The position numbers were made by a program, and so were the translations under genes. This document shows positions 7,387 through 15,693 of a stretch of 24,024 nucleotides of DNA, piece by piece (the first letter of the stretch is position 1; each line of letters begins with the position of its first letter). The notes under the pieces were generated by a model that did not search any database, had not been told where the DNA came from, and worked only from the letters and a program-made list of their open reading frames with translations. The DNA comes from NC2004 sp050874905 (lineage in GTDB: Bacteria > Bacillota > Clostridia > Lachnospirales > Lachnospiraceae): the NCBI GenBank assembly GCA_050874905.1, contig JBNMLP010000027.1:1-24024 (forward strand), given 5' to 3'.

Positions 7387-9849
7387 ATGACAAGAGAGGA
7401 ATTTCGTAAGCTGGTACTGTCCCGGCCGGTGATACTGGATGGAGCAACGGGAACTAATCTGCAAAAGGCAGGAATGCCAACGGGAGTCTGCCCGGAGCAG
7501 TGGATCTTAGAACACAAAGAAGTTATGCGAAAGCTGCAGCAGGATTATGTTAAGGCAGGATCAGATATTGTGTATGCACCGACATTTTCCGGGAACCGGA
7601 TCAAATTGGCAGAGTATGGATTGGAAGCACACATTGCTGAGATGAACCGGGAGTTGGTTGCCCTTTCCAAAGAAGCGGTAAACGGACAGGCTCTGGTGGC
7701 TGGTAATCTGACGATGACCGGACAGCAGCTTTACCCGATGGGAACCTTAAAGTTTGAAACGCTGGTTGATATTTATAAGGAGCAGGCAGGCTATATTATC
7801 GAGGCGGGAGCGGATCTGTTTGTGATCGAAACGATGATGAGCTTAGCAGAGACAAGAGCGGCAGTCATTGCCATCCGTGAACTTTGTGATCTCCCGATCA
7901 TTGCCAGCATGACATATAATGAAGATGGACGTACATTATATGGAACTGATCCGACCACGGCAGTTGTAGTATTACAGTCGTTAGGAGCCGATGCGATCGG
8001 TGTCAACTGTTCGACCGGTCCGGAGCAGATGATCCCAATCGTGGAACTGATGCGGGAAGTGGCATTGATACCGATCCTTGCAAAGCCCAATGCAGGGCTT
8101 CCGGAGCTGATCGAGGAAGAAACGGTTTACAAAATGACACCGGAGGAGTTTGCCGAGGCAGGAAAACAGCTTGTCAAAGCGGGCGCACAGATCGTGGGTG
8201 GCTGCTGTGGTACAACTCCGGCACACATTGCTGCATTAAAACAGGCAGTAAAAGAGGAGCCGGTCTGTGCGATCACGGCGAAAAGAAGATCCCTGCTTTC
8301 TTCTGAACGCAAAACGATTGAGTTGACGCTTAATGGAACGTTTATGGTCATCGGAGAGCGGATCAATCCGACGGGAAAAAAGAAGCTGCAGGAAGAACTG
8401 CGGAACGGACAGCTTGATCTGGTCATGGAAATGGCAGAGAGCCAGGAGGAAAGTGGTGCAGATATTCTCGATATTAACATGGGAATGAACGGTATTGACG
8501 AAAAGGAAATGCTGTTAGAGGTTGTGGCACAGGTATCCCAGAATGTAAACCTGCCGCTTTGTATCGATTCCTCCCATGTGGATGTGATCGAGGCGGCCTT
8601 AAGACAGTATCCGGGAAGAGCACTGATCAATTCGATTTCTTTAGAATCCGGTAAATTTGAGAAACTTTTGCCGATTGCCAAAAAATATGGTGCAATGTTT
8701 ATCCTGCTTCCTTTATCGGATGAAGGTCTTCCGGATACCAAAGAAAAGAAACATGAGATCATTCGTACGATCTTAGATGCCGCCTTAAAGATCGGTATGC
8801 ACAAAGAGGACATTGTGGTGGACGGACTGGTTGCTACCGTTGGAGCCAATCCAAAAGCAGCGATTGAAACTCTGGAAACGATCCAATACTGTAAGGAGGA
8901 GCTGAAACTGCTGACCTCCTGTGGCTTGTCCAACATTTCCTTTGGACTGCCAAAGCGGATCAATGTCAATACAGCATTTTTGACGATGGCGATCCAGTGT
9001 GGACTGTCGATGGCGATCGCCAATCCTAATCAGGAAATGCTGATGAGTGCCGCTGCTGCGACTGACCTGCTTCTTCATAAGGAGGGGGCAGATCTGATCT
9101 ACATTAACCGCATGAATGATATTATCGAGCAGGAAGAAGCCATGCGCGAGGCAGGACTGCTTCCGGAACATGCGGCGGGTGTCTCTTTAAAAAAGGGAGG
9201 AGCTAAAAAGGCAGCAGGAGATGGAAAGCCAAAGGTTTATCAGGCAGTCATCAAGGGAAATAAAGACCGTATAGTGGATTTTGCAAAGGAAGAACTGCAG
9301 GAGGGAATCTCTGCAGATGTGATCATCAATGAGCATTTGATCCCTGCTATCAACGAGGTCGGAGAATTATTTAACAGAAAGAAATATTTCCTGCCCCAGT
9401 TGATCGCAAGTGCAGAAGCGATGAAACTGGCGATCGAATATTTAGAGCCAATGTTAGAGCGCAAAAACAGTGGGGAGGAGATGCCGACGCTGGTGATCGC
9501 TACCGTTGAGGGAGACATTCATGATATTGGAAAAAATCTGGTTGTGCTGATGCTCAAAAATTATGGCTACCATGTCATCGATATGGGAAAAGATGTTCCT
9601 TGTGCGGACATTATTGCAAAGGCAAAGGAAACGAATGCGGCGATCATCGGGCTTTCTGCATTGATGACGACAACGATGATGCGCATGAAAGAAGTCGTAG
9701 AGGCAGTGAAAGAAGAGGGATTAAAAACCAAGGTCGTGATCGGCGGTGCCGTGATCACGCAGAGCTTTGCAGATGAGATCGGAGCGGACGGCTATGCAGA
9801 GGATGCTGCTGATTGTGTGAAGCTGGTACAGCGTTTGCTGAAAGAATAA
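7387..9849 (+). CDS. metH: Cobalamin-dependent methionine synthase, short form lacking the reactivation domain
   Basis: The 820-residue enzyme transfers the methyl group of 5-methyl-THF to homocysteine through cobalamin. In order: a homocysteine domain (1-300) with zinc ligands C208, C273 and C274; a pterin-binding domain from about 319 (VIGERINPTG) to 590; a helical cobalamin cap (about 600-690); and the B12-binding domain (697-820) with GDIHDIGKN, where Asp710, His712 and Gly715 form the DxHxxG lower-ligand motif. The protein ends directly after the B12 domain. The C-terminal SAM-binding reactivation domain of the 1,227-residue E. coli MetH is absent, as is common in Clostridia, so a separate activase must exist elsewhere. 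AAGGAG lies 13 nt before ATG, a long spacing. Confidence 0.93.
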   Translation: MTREEFRKLVLSRPVILDGATGTNLQKAGMPTGVCPEQWILEHKEVMRKLQQDYVKAGSDIVYAPTFSGNRIKLAEYGLEAHIAEMNRELVALSKEAVNGQALVAGNLTMTGQQLYPMGTLKFETLVDIYKEQAGYIIEAGADLFVIETMMSLAETRAAVIAIRELCDLPIIASMTYNEDGRTLYGTDPTTAVVVLQSLGADAIGVNCSTGPEQMIPIVELMREVALIPILAKPNAGLPELIEEETVYKMTPEEFAEAGKQLVKAGAQIVGGCCGTTPAHIAALKQAVKEEPVCAITAKRRSLLSSERKTIELTLNGTFMVIGERINPTGKKKLQEELRNGQLDLVMEMAESQEESGADILDINMGMNGIDEKEMLLEVVAQVSQNVNLPLCIDSSHVDVIEAALRQYPGRALINSISLESGKFEKLLPIAKKYGAMFILLPLSDEGLPDTKEKKHEIIRTILDAALKIGMHKEDIVVDGLVATVGANPKAAIETLETIQYCKEELKLLTSCGLSNISFGLPKRINVNTAFLTMAIQCGLSMAIANPNQEMLMSAAAATDLLLHKEGADLIYINRMNDIIEQEEAMREAGLLPEHAAGVSLKKGGAKKAAGDGKPKVYQAVIKGNKDRIVDFAKEELQEGISADVIINEHLIPAINEVGELFNRKKYFLPQLIASAEAMKLAIEYLEPMLERKNSGEEMPTLVIATVEGDIHDIGKNLVVLMLKNYGYHVIDMGKDVPCADIIAKAKETNAAIIGLSALMTTTMMRMKEVVEAVKEEGLKTKVVIGGAVITQSFADEIGADGYAEDAADCVKLVQRLLKE

Positions 9850-9850
9850 G

Positions 9851-9878
9851 AAAGGAACGGGAGCATCCCGATAAGGTT
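9851..9878 (+). promoter_or_regulatory. lepA translation initiation region with a spacer hairpin
   Basis: The AAAGGA at 9851-9856 is 22 nt from the lepA ATG, too far for normal use. A perfect 5-bp stem-loop (CGGGA, GCA, TCCCG; 9858-9870) sits between them. If folded, it reduces the effective distance to about 9 nt. An AGG at 9875-9877 is too close to the start to help. Confidence 0.4.
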
Positions 9879-11693
9879 ATGGCAAATATAGAACAGAGTA
9901 AAATCAGAAATTTTTGTATTGTGGCGCATATTGATCATGGAAAGTCTACGCTGGCAGACCGTATCATTCAGATGACCGGACTTTTGACCGAGCGGGAAAT
10001 GCAGAATCAGGTGCTTGACAATATGGATTTAGAGCGGGAGCGTGGAATTACGATCAAGGCGCAGACCGTGCGTATCATTTACAAGGCAAAGGATGGAGAG
10101 GAATACATTTTCAATCTGATCGATACCCCGGGACATGTTGACTTTAACTACGAGGTGAGCCGGAGTCTGGCTGCCTGTGAAGGTGCGGTTCTGGTCGTTG
10201 ATGCAGCACAGGGAATCGAGGCGCAGACATTAGCCAATGTTTACCTTGCACTGGATCATGATCTGGAAGTATTTCCGGTCATCAATAAGATCGATCTGCC
10301 GAGTGCCAATCCGGAGTGGGTAAAAAATGAGATCGAAGATGTGATCGGAATTGAAGCACAGGATGCACCGATGATCTCTGCTAAGACCGGACTCAATGTG
10401 GAGGATGTGTTAGAGGCGATCGTGGCAAAGATCCCGGCACCAACCGGAGATCCGAACGGTCCGTTACAGGCACTGATCTTTGACAGCCTTTATGATGCCT
10501 ACAAAGGTGTGATCATTTTCTGCCGTATCAAAGAGGGAACCGTGAAAAAGGGAACGATGATCGAGATGATGGCGACCAAAGCGAAAGCGGAGGTAGTAGA
10601 GGTAGGATATTTTGGGCCGGGACAGTTTATTCCATGTGAGGAGCTTTCGGCCGGAATGGTAGGCTATATCACCGCTTCTTTAAAAAATGTACGGGACACG
10701 CGTGTCGGTGATACGGTAACAGATGCAAATCGTCCTTGCGAGAAACCGCTTCCAGGATATAAAAAAGTAAATCCAATGGTATATTGTGGTATGTATCCGG
10801 CAGATGGTGCGCATTATCCAGATCTTCGGGATGCCTTGGAGAAACTGCAGTTAAATGATGCATCACTGCAGTTTGAGCCGGAGACTTCAATTGCGTTGGG
10901 CTTTGGATTCCGCTGTGGATTTTTAGGACTGCTTCATTTAGAGATCATCCAGGAGCGGTTAGAGCGCGAATACAATCTGGATATTGTGACGACTGCCCCG
11001 GGTGTTATTTACAAGGTGTATAAAACAGATGGGGAAGTGATCGAGCTGACCAATCCGTCCAATCTGCCGGATCCGTCCGAGATCGACTATATGGAGGAAC
11101 CGATCGTTACAGCAGAGATCATGGTGACGACGGAGTTTGTGGGAGCGATCATGAAGCTTTGCCAGGAGCGCAGGGGAACCTATCTTGGCATGGAATATTT
11201 AGAGGAGACAAGAGCGGTGCTTCGCTATGATCTTCCGTTAAATGAGATCATTTACGATTTCTTTGACGCATTGAAATCGCGTTCCCGTGGCTACGCATCC
11301 TTTGATTATGAAATGAAAGGCTATGAGCGTTCCAATCTGGTAAAACTGGATATCCTGATCAACAAGGAAGAGGTTGATGCCCTGTCCTTTATTGTGCATA
11401 AGGATACTGCATATGAGCGTGGACGTAAGATGTGTGAAAAGCTCAAGGAGGAGATTCCGAGACATCAGTTTGAGATCCCGATCCAGGCAGCGATCGGAAG
11501 CAAGGTCATTGCGCGTGAGACGGTAAAGGCATACCGAAAGGATGTGCTGGCGAAGTGTTACGGCGGTGATATTACCAGAAAAAAGAAGCTGCTTGAGAAG
11601 CAGAAGGAAGGAAAGAAACGAATGCGTCAGGTTGGAAATGTAGAGATTCCGCAGCAGGCATTTATGAGTGTATTAAAACTGGACGAAGATTAA
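9879..11693 (+). CDS. lepA: Translation elongation factor 4 (LepA GTPase)
   Basis: The 604-residue protein has the normal length for LepA/EF4, a ribosome-associated GTPase that affects initiation and elongation under stress. GTPase motifs are G1 AHIDHGKST (16-24), G2 RGITIK, G3 DTPGH, G4 NKID and G5 SAK. Domain II, the EF-G-like domains III and V, and the LepA-specific C-terminal domain with KVIARETVKAYRKDVLAKC and GDITRKKKLL all follow. Start ATG 9879 gives MANIEQSKIRNF, the usual N-terminus. The reading frame is open upstream to 9813 but overlaps metH and has no site there. It lies 29 nt after metH with no terminator, and the lepA-hemW order is conserved in many Firmicutes. Confidence 0.95.
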   Translation: MANIEQSKIRNFCIVAHIDHGKSTLADRIIQMTGLLTEREMQNQVLDNMDLERERGITIKAQTVRIIYKAKDGEEYIFNLIDTPGHVDFNYEVSRSLAACEGAVLVVDAAQGIEAQTLANVYLALDHDLEVFPVINKIDLPSANPEWVKNEIEDVIGIEAQDAPMISAKTGLNVEDVLEAIVAKIPAPTGDPNGPLQALIFDSLYDAYKGVIIFCRIKEGTVKKGTMIEMMATKAKAEVVEVGYFGPGQFIPCEELSAGMVGYITASLKNVRDTRVGDTVTDANRPCEKPLPGYKKVNPMVYCGMYPADGAHYPDLRDALEKLQLNDASLQFEPETSIALGFGFRCGFLGLLHLEIIQERLEREYNLDIVTTAPGVIYKVYKTDGEVIELTNPSNLPDPSEIDYMEEPIVTAEIMVTTEFVGAIMKLCQERRGTYLGMEYLEETRAVLRYDLPLNEIIYDFFDALKSRSRGYASFDYEMKGYERSNLVKLDILINKEEVDALSFIVHKDTAYERGRKMCEKLKEEIPRHQFEIPIQAAIGSKVIARETVKAYRKDVLAKCYGGDITRKKKLLEKQKEGKKRMRQVGNVEIPQQAFMSVLKLDED

Positions 11694-11713
11694 AAAAGAA
11701 GGGATGTGCAGAT

Positions 11714-12919
11714 ATGAAAAGACCGTTGGAGCTTTATGTGCATATCCCTTTTTGTGTAAAAAAATGTGCGTACTGCGATTTTTTATCATTTGGAAAACAG
11801 GCATGGCAGGAGGAAACAAAGAGGGCATATGTCACCGGACTTTGTGCCGAGATAGAAAGCTACCGTGCGCTCTCCACACAGTATGAGATCGTAACGATCT
11901 ATTTTGGCGGGGGAACTCCTTCCCTGCTTTCCGGGGAAGAAGCTACCCTCATTTTAAACACTATAAAACAGAATTTCTTTGTCAGGGAGGATGCGGAAAT
12001 TACGCTGGAATGTAATCCGGGAACAACCAATGACGAGAAGTTTTTCGCCTATCACGATGCGGGCATCAACCGTCTTAGTATCGGGCTGCAGTCTGCCTCA
12101 GATGAAATGCTTGCCCGTCTTGGGCGGATTCATACCTTTGCACAGTTTAAAACGCAGTATGCACAGGCAAGACGCGCTGGGTTTACGAATATCAGCGTTG
12201 ATCTGATGAGTGCACTGCCGGGGCAGACACTGGAGGATTACAGAGAAGATTTAAACAGAGTGATTGCGCTGAATCCCGAACATATTTCATCTTACGGGCT
12301 GATCTTAGAGGAGCATACGCCATTTTATGAGGATGCTGCGATCCGGCAGAGTCTTCCGGATGAGGACACGGCACTTTTGATGTACGAGGAGACAAAGGAG
12401 CGTTTGAAGAACGCCGGGTATGACCGGTATGAGATTTCCAATTATGCAAAGGCAGGCTATGAAAGCCGGCATAATACAGGCTATTGGACGGGAGTGCCTT
12501 ACCTTGGCGTAGGACTGGGAGCGTCGTCCTATCTGATCCTGGAAGAGGAAAAAACGCACTACCTCCGCTTCCATAATCCAACGGAGTTAAAGGAGTATGG
12601 GATGCAGGAGAAAGAAGAAAATGCGAAAAAGGCTTTTTCGGCACGTAGAAAGACGTGGCAGGAAGTGGAAGCGTTGACGGAGCAGGATCGGATGGAGGAG
12701 TTTGTGTTTCTGGGGCTTCGCATGCGGGAAGGAATTAGTTTTTTACAGTTTGAACAACAGTTTCACGTCCCCTTCCTTTCGGTCTATGAAGATGCCGTAA
12801 AGAAAAATGAGGCAGCGGGAATGGTAAGACAAATACAAAAAAACGGGGAGGTCAGACTTTGTCTTACGGATGCCGGGATTGAGGTAAGCAATCAGGTATT
12901 TTTGGATTTTCTGTTTTAA
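11714..12919 (+). CDS. hemW: HemW heme chaperone (radical SAM, formerly HemN-like)
   Basis: The 401-residue protein shows the CxxxCxxC cluster motif (C14, C18, C21 in HIPFCVKKCAYCDF), followed by YFGGGTPSLL, ECNPGT and RLSIGLQS, the hallmarks of the HemN/HemW family. The single CDF after the third cysteine lacks the extra cysteine of true oxygen-independent coproporphyrinogen oxidase (HemN). With the lepA neighbour, this points to HemW, which binds and inserts heme. The C-terminal part (from about residue 310) is the HemN_C winged domain. The gene starts 20 nt after lepA with an AAGGGATG site, so it shares the operon. Confidence 0.9.
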   Translation: MKRPLELYVHIPFCVKKCAYCDFLSFGKQAWQEETKRAYVTGLCAEIESYRALSTQYEIVTIYFGGGTPSLLSGEEATLILNTIKQNFFVREDAEITLECNPGTTNDEKFFAYHDAGINRLSIGLQSASDEMLARLGRIHTFAQFKTQYAQARRAGFTNISVDLMSALPGQTLEDYREDLNRVIALNPEHISSYGLILEEHTPFYEDAAIRQSLPDEDTALLMYEETKERLKNAGYDRYEISNYAKAGYESRHNTGYWTGVPYLGVGLGASSYLILEEEKTHYLRFHNPTELKEYGMQEKEENAKKAFSARRKTWQEVEALTEQDRMEEFVFLGLRMREGISFLQFEQQFHVPFLSVYEDAVKKNEAAGMVRQIQKNGEVRLCLTDAGIEVSNQVFLDFLF

Positions 12920-12934
12920 TTTTGGAAAAAAGAC

Positions 12935-12964
12935 TTGAAAAGAGGACAGATTTCAGGTTATAAT
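12935..12964 (+). promoter_or_regulatory. Near-consensus promoter directly upstream of a terminator
   Basis: TTGAAA (12935-12940), an 18-bp spacer and a perfect TATAAT (12959-12964) lie just after the hemW stop. The predicted start at about 12971 is only 10 nt before the terminator stem at 12981. Transcripts would be about 40 nt unless they read through to the AraC-type gene at 13036. Confidence 0.65.
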
Positions 12965-12980
12965 CGTGGCAGATGCAAAG

Positions 12981-13011
12981 AGGCATGAGCGAAACGCTCA
13001 TGCCTTTTTTT
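12981..13011 (+). terminator. Perfect 11-bp intrinsic terminator / palindrome
   Basis: AGGCATGAGCG (12981-12991) pairs perfectly with CGCTCATGCCT (12995-13005) around an AAA loop, and T runs from 13006 to 13011. It is very likely the terminator of the lepA-hemW transcript. It also stands between the 12935-12964 promoter and the AraC-type regulator. The 25-bp palindrome could double as an operator. Confidence 0.85.
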
Positions 13012-13035
13012 AGTTTTGGGATAGGATGTGATAGT

Positions 13036-14064
13036 ATGTATAAGATAAGTTTATACGGCGAACATTCCTTAAGTAATCGCATTGCAACAATGGGTTTCTG
13101 GAGACAGCATACGGATTTTATTCTTTTGCCGCCGACAACGGAGCTTCGTATGTTGAAAAAACAGATCAGTGAGGAGCTGCCGCAGGTTGTCCTTTTTTCT
13201 TCGGAACATCTGGCAGGAGAGCAGCTTTCGGTTTTGGAAGAACTGAAACAGGAATTTCCCGCCGTGAAAGTAATTGTAGTCGGAAAAGAGCAGGATTATC
13301 ATCTGGTCAGAGAATTGTTTTTGCTTGGAATGTCGGATTATCTTACCGTCTACGATCTGAACCTTTTCTTAGAATCCTCTCTGCTTCACATCTGCGAAAA
13401 TGAAGAAAGCTATATTGAACATCAGTTAAAACAGAGCCTTTGTGCGCTGGTAAATACCCTGTTTGAAGGGTGCTATGAGCCGAAGGACAGCGATGCGGTA
13501 CTGCTTCGCATCGGAAAGGATTTTGAAAATGCCAAAATGGCAGAGCAGGTGTCAGAGAAAGCGAAAAAAAGATTGTACCAGATGGTTGTGGAACAAAAGG
13601 CATGGCTTTCAAAATTTATCTGTGAAAAAGGAGCTGTATCAGAAAATAGCAATCAGGTAAGATCCTTGGAGCAGCTTCAGGAAGAATGGGAGATGGAATG
13701 TAGCACGATCAGCAGACTGATCTTAAAATACGAATTTATCAATGATAAAAAAATAGCAAGGATTGGCAATTACGTGGTAGAGCATGTAGATGAAAAGCTG
13801 TCTTTGGACAAGGTGGCAGTCGGCGTATATTTAAATGCCAGCTATATCAGTGCGATCTTTAAGAAAACAACCGGGATCAATTTCACAGATTTTGTGGCCG
13901 AGGTGAAGGTGGACCGGGCGAAACTTTTGCTGCGGGACAGCACAAGCAAGGTATACGATGTGGCGTCGGCAGTCGGGTACCACAATGTGGAATATTTTAC
14001 GAAGATCTTTAAACGAAAAACAGGGATGGCGCCGCTAGAATATCGCAAACATCTGCAGAAGTAA
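13036..14064 (+). CDS. AraC-family regulator with a degenerate receiver-like N-terminus
   Basis: The 342-residue protein ends in a complete AraC/XylS double helix-turn-helix domain (about 245-342), with LSLDKVAVGVYLNASYISAI and VYDVASAVGYHNVEYFTKIF. The first ~115 residues follow the order of a response-regulator receiver: LPQVVLFSSEHLAGEQLSVL, then VKVIVVGKEQDYHLVRELF, then LGMSDYL. Where the phosphorylated Asp is expected there is Ser55/Ser56, and the conserved Lys is replaced (Thr104/Val105). It is probably a phosphorylation-independent YesN-type relative. The middle (about 125-240) is helical and unassigned. ATG 13036 has AGGA about 10 nt upstream. An earlier in-frame start at 12973 would put the terminator inside the gene and is rejected. 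No sensor kinase is nearby, and its targets are unknown. Confidence 0.8.
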   Translation: MYKISLYGEHSLSNRIATMGFWRQHTDFILLPPTTELRMLKKQISEELPQVVLFSSEHLAGEQLSVLEELKQEFPAVKVIVVGKEQDYHLVRELFLLGMSDYLTVYDLNLFLESSLLHICENEESYIEHQLKQSLCALVNTLFEGCYEPKDSDAVLLRIGKDFENAKMAEQVSEKAKKRLYQMVVEQKAWLSKFICEKGAVSENSNQVRSLEQLQEEWEMECSTISRLILKYEFINDKKIARIGNYVVEHVDEKLSLDKVAVGVYLNASYISAIFKKTTGINFTDFVAEVKVDRAKLLLRDSTSKVYDVASAVGYHNVEYFTKIFKRKTGMAPLEYRKHLQK

Positions 14065-14068
14065 TGCT

Positions 14069-14097
14069 TTCCATTTTCTTCCGGGATATGGTACAAT
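14069..14097 (+). promoter_or_regulatory. Promoter of the nitroreductase-Nudix pair
   Basis: TTCCAT (14069-14074), a 17-bp spacer and TACAAT (14092-14097) lie just after the regulator stop at 14064. The start codon is 36 nt beyond the -10. Confidence 0.45.
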
Positions 14098-14132
14098 AAG
14101 GGTACATGATTAATCCAAAGGAGGACGATAAA

Positions 14133-14669
14133 ATGAACGCAGTGGAGTTATTAAAAGGTAGAAGAAGTATTCGTAAATATGAGGACAAAAAAGTAGCGCA
14201 TGAAGTGATCGAAGAGGTGGTTTCTCTGGCTTCCTATGCACCGTCCTGGAAAAATTCACAGACCGCACGTTATATTGTGGTGGAATCTGAGGCGGTAAAG
14301 GCAGCCGTTGCCGCAGATGGTGTACCGGATTTTAATGCAAAGATCATCAATTCTGCCCCTGCTTTAGTTGTTGTGACTGGAATTACCGGACGTGCCGGAT
14401 ATGAAAGAGATGGTTCTTTTACAACAGCAAAAGAGGATCGTTGGCAGAATTTTGATGCCGGAGTGGCAGCACAGACGTTTTGTCTGGCAGCTTATGAAAA
14501 AGGACTGGGAACCGTTATCATGGGTATTTTTGATGAGGACAAGATCCGAAAAGCGGTAGATGTTCCGGAGGGACAGAGTGTGATGGCACTGATTGCATTA
14601 GGCTATCCTGCCGATCAGCCGGAAGCTCCAAAGAGAAAGACGGTAGAAGATTTAGTAAGCTACCGTTAA
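14133..14669 (+). CDS. Nitroreductase family protein (FMN-dependent)
   Basis: The 178-residue protein has the short nitroreductase fold. The N-terminal LLKGRRSIRKYEDKKV holds the FMN-phosphate-binding arginines, ASYAPSWKNSQTARYIVV follows, and AYEKGLGTVIMGIF and ALGYPADQPEAPKRK form the C-terminal FMN-binding segment. Such enzymes reduce nitroaromatics, quinones or flavin with NAD(P)H; the natural substrate cannot be read here. ATG 14133 has a full AAAGGAGG 8 nt upstream, so an earlier in-frame start at 14106 is rejected. Its stop overlaps the first possible Nudix start (TAATG), so translation of the two genes is coupled. The AraC-type regulator just upstream is a candidate controller, by position only. 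Confidence 0.85.
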   Translation: MNAVELLKGRRSIRKYEDKKVAHEVIEEVVSLASYAPSWKNSQTARYIVVESEAVKAAVAADGVPDFNAKIINSAPALVVVTGITGRAGYERDGSFTTAKEDRWQNFDAGVAAQTFCLAAYEKGLGTVIMGIFDEDKIRKAVDVPEGQSVMALIALGYPADQPEAPKRKTVEDLVSYR

Positions 14670-14680
14670 TGAGGCATTTT

Positions 14681-15205
14681 ATGTATCAGGTAGTGGAGCG
14701 GAAAACGCAGACGATCGGCCGCTTTGATGTGGTACTCGATCAGATTGAAAAGGATGGAAAACAGGCTCCGTATTCTTTTGTGAAGATGCATCCCAGTGTG
14801 ACAATCCTTCCATTTGTGGGAGACGATCAGATCCTGGTGCTGAAAGAATACCGCCATGCGATTGGAAAATGGATGTATGAGTTTCCCTCCGGTATGATCG
14901 AGGAGTCAGAATCGATAGAAGAGGCTGCGGTGCGGGAATTAAAAGAAGAGACCGGATACGAAGCACGGAAGGTAGTCTTTTTAGGAAAAACATATCCTTC
15001 GTTTGGTTCTACTACGGAGGAAGTGTATTGCTTTGCGATTCAGTGTGGGGTAAGACAGGATACCCAAAAAGACCTGTTAGAAGCAATCTCGATGCAGCTT
15101 GTGTCCGAAAAAGAACTGGAGCAATGGATGCAGAATGGGACATTCCAGCATGGAGCCGGACAGATAGCATGGCTGCAGTATCAGCTTTTAAAGAAAGAGC
15201 AATAA
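14681..15205 (+). CDS. Nudix hydrolase, ADP-ribose pyrophosphatase type
   Basis: The Nudix box GX5EX7REUXEEXGU is complete: the segment runs from Gly71 (GMIEESE) to VRELKEETGY at 84-93. Residues before it (YRHAIGKWMYEFPSGMI) resemble ADP-ribose pyrophosphatases, which split ADP-ribose into AMP and ribose 5-phosphate. I choose ATG 14681 (174 residues) because GAGG lies 6 nt upstream. ATG 14669 (178 residues) overlaps the nitroreductase stop and is possible through translational coupling. The pairing suggests redox or nucleotide housekeeping. A strong bidirectional terminator follows the stop. Confidence 0.85.
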   Translation: MYQVVERKTQTIGRFDVVLDQIEKDGKQAPYSFVKMHPSVTILPFVGDDQILVLKEYRHAIGKWMYEFPSGMIEESESIEEAAVRELKEETGYEARKVVFLGKTYPSFGSTTEEVYCFAIQCGVRQDTQKDLLEAISMQLVSEKELEQWMQNGTFQHGAGQIAWLQYQLLKKEQ

Positions 15206-15240
15206 AAAATCATCCCCTGTTATATAGGGGATGATTTTTT
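15204..15240. terminator. Bidirectional intrinsic terminator between convergent genes
   Basis: The A-rich arm ending CATCCCCT (to 15218) pairs with AGGGGATG and the T-run (15226-15240) around a GTTATAT loop. The T-run on one strand and the A-run on the other let it serve both the Nudix gene (plus) and the SCP2-like gene (minus, ending at 15245). Confidence 0.9.
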
Positions 15241-15244
15241 GTGA

Positions 15245-15580
15245 TTATTTTTTTGCTTTTGACTTGGTATACTTTAAAAGTTCCAGTACCTTTCCCGGAT
15301 CACCGTCTATTTTTAATTTTCCGGTTGTAAAGGCAATGACCGGATCAAGCCGACGTTTTAATATGTTGCGAAGCGTATCCGGCGCAATCGTGAGTGCGGC
15401 GTTACGATCGTAATAATCGTATGGCTCAATTGACAAATGATGATCTTTTAATTCAATATAAAACATTCCTTCCGGTTCTTTGGTCAGCGTGATCTGTATG
15501 GCGATGAAGCCATCATACTGTTCTGCTTTTTCTACATCAATGTAGGTGCGGATCTCCTGCAAATATTCCTGCATCGTCAT
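15245..15580 (-). CDS. SCP2 sterol-binding domain small protein
   Basis: The 111-residue protein fits a stand-alone SCP2 fold: a central sheet (FIAIQITLTKEPEGMFYIEL), DAALTI-like segment NAALTIAPDTLRNIL, and a C-terminal DPVIAFTTGKLKIDGDPGKV, where the GKLKIDGD turn is the family signature. Such proteins bind lipids or acyl chains in a hydrophobic tunnel; the ligand in Clostridia is unknown. ATG 15580 has AAAGGGG 8-9 nt upstream, better than TTG 15598 at the far end of the frame. It is a single-gene unit with its own promoter and the shared terminator at 15204-15240. Confidence 0.8.
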   Translation of the reverse strand: MTMQEYLQEIRTYIDVEKAEQYDGFIAIQITLTKEPEGMFYIELKDHHLSIEPYDYYDRNAALTIAPDTLRNILKRRLDPVIAFTTGKLKIDGDPGKVLELLKYTKSKAKK

Positions 15581-15644
15581 AACTACATCCCCTTTCAATT
15601 TATCTGTTCTGTTAAATAAAGTAACGCATTTTTCTGCTGCTTTT

Positions 15645-15673
15645 AGTATATCATAATTTGAAAAAACGGTCGA
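15645..15673 (-). promoter_or_regulatory. Promoter of the SCP2-like gene
   Basis: On the minus strand TCGACC (15673-15668), a 17-bp spacer and TATACT (15650-15645) with an upstream TG form an extended -10 promoter. The leader is about 60 nt. Confidence 0.5.
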
Positions 15674-15693
15674 TAACTTTTTTCATGATTTCG

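Noticed and set aside
8127..9023. Long minus-strand open frame inside metH
   Set aside because: It is a codon-usage shadow of metH with low-complexity serine-rich translation, no ribosome binding site and no family resemblance.
9813..9878. Longer LepA N-terminus overlapping metH
   Set aside because: The usual LepA start (MANIEQSKIRNF) is at 9879, and the extension is only metH read in another frame.
12973..13035. N-terminal extension of the AraC-type regulator
   Set aside because: It would read through the perfect terminator hairpin at 12981-13011, and ATG 13036 has a usable ribosome binding site.
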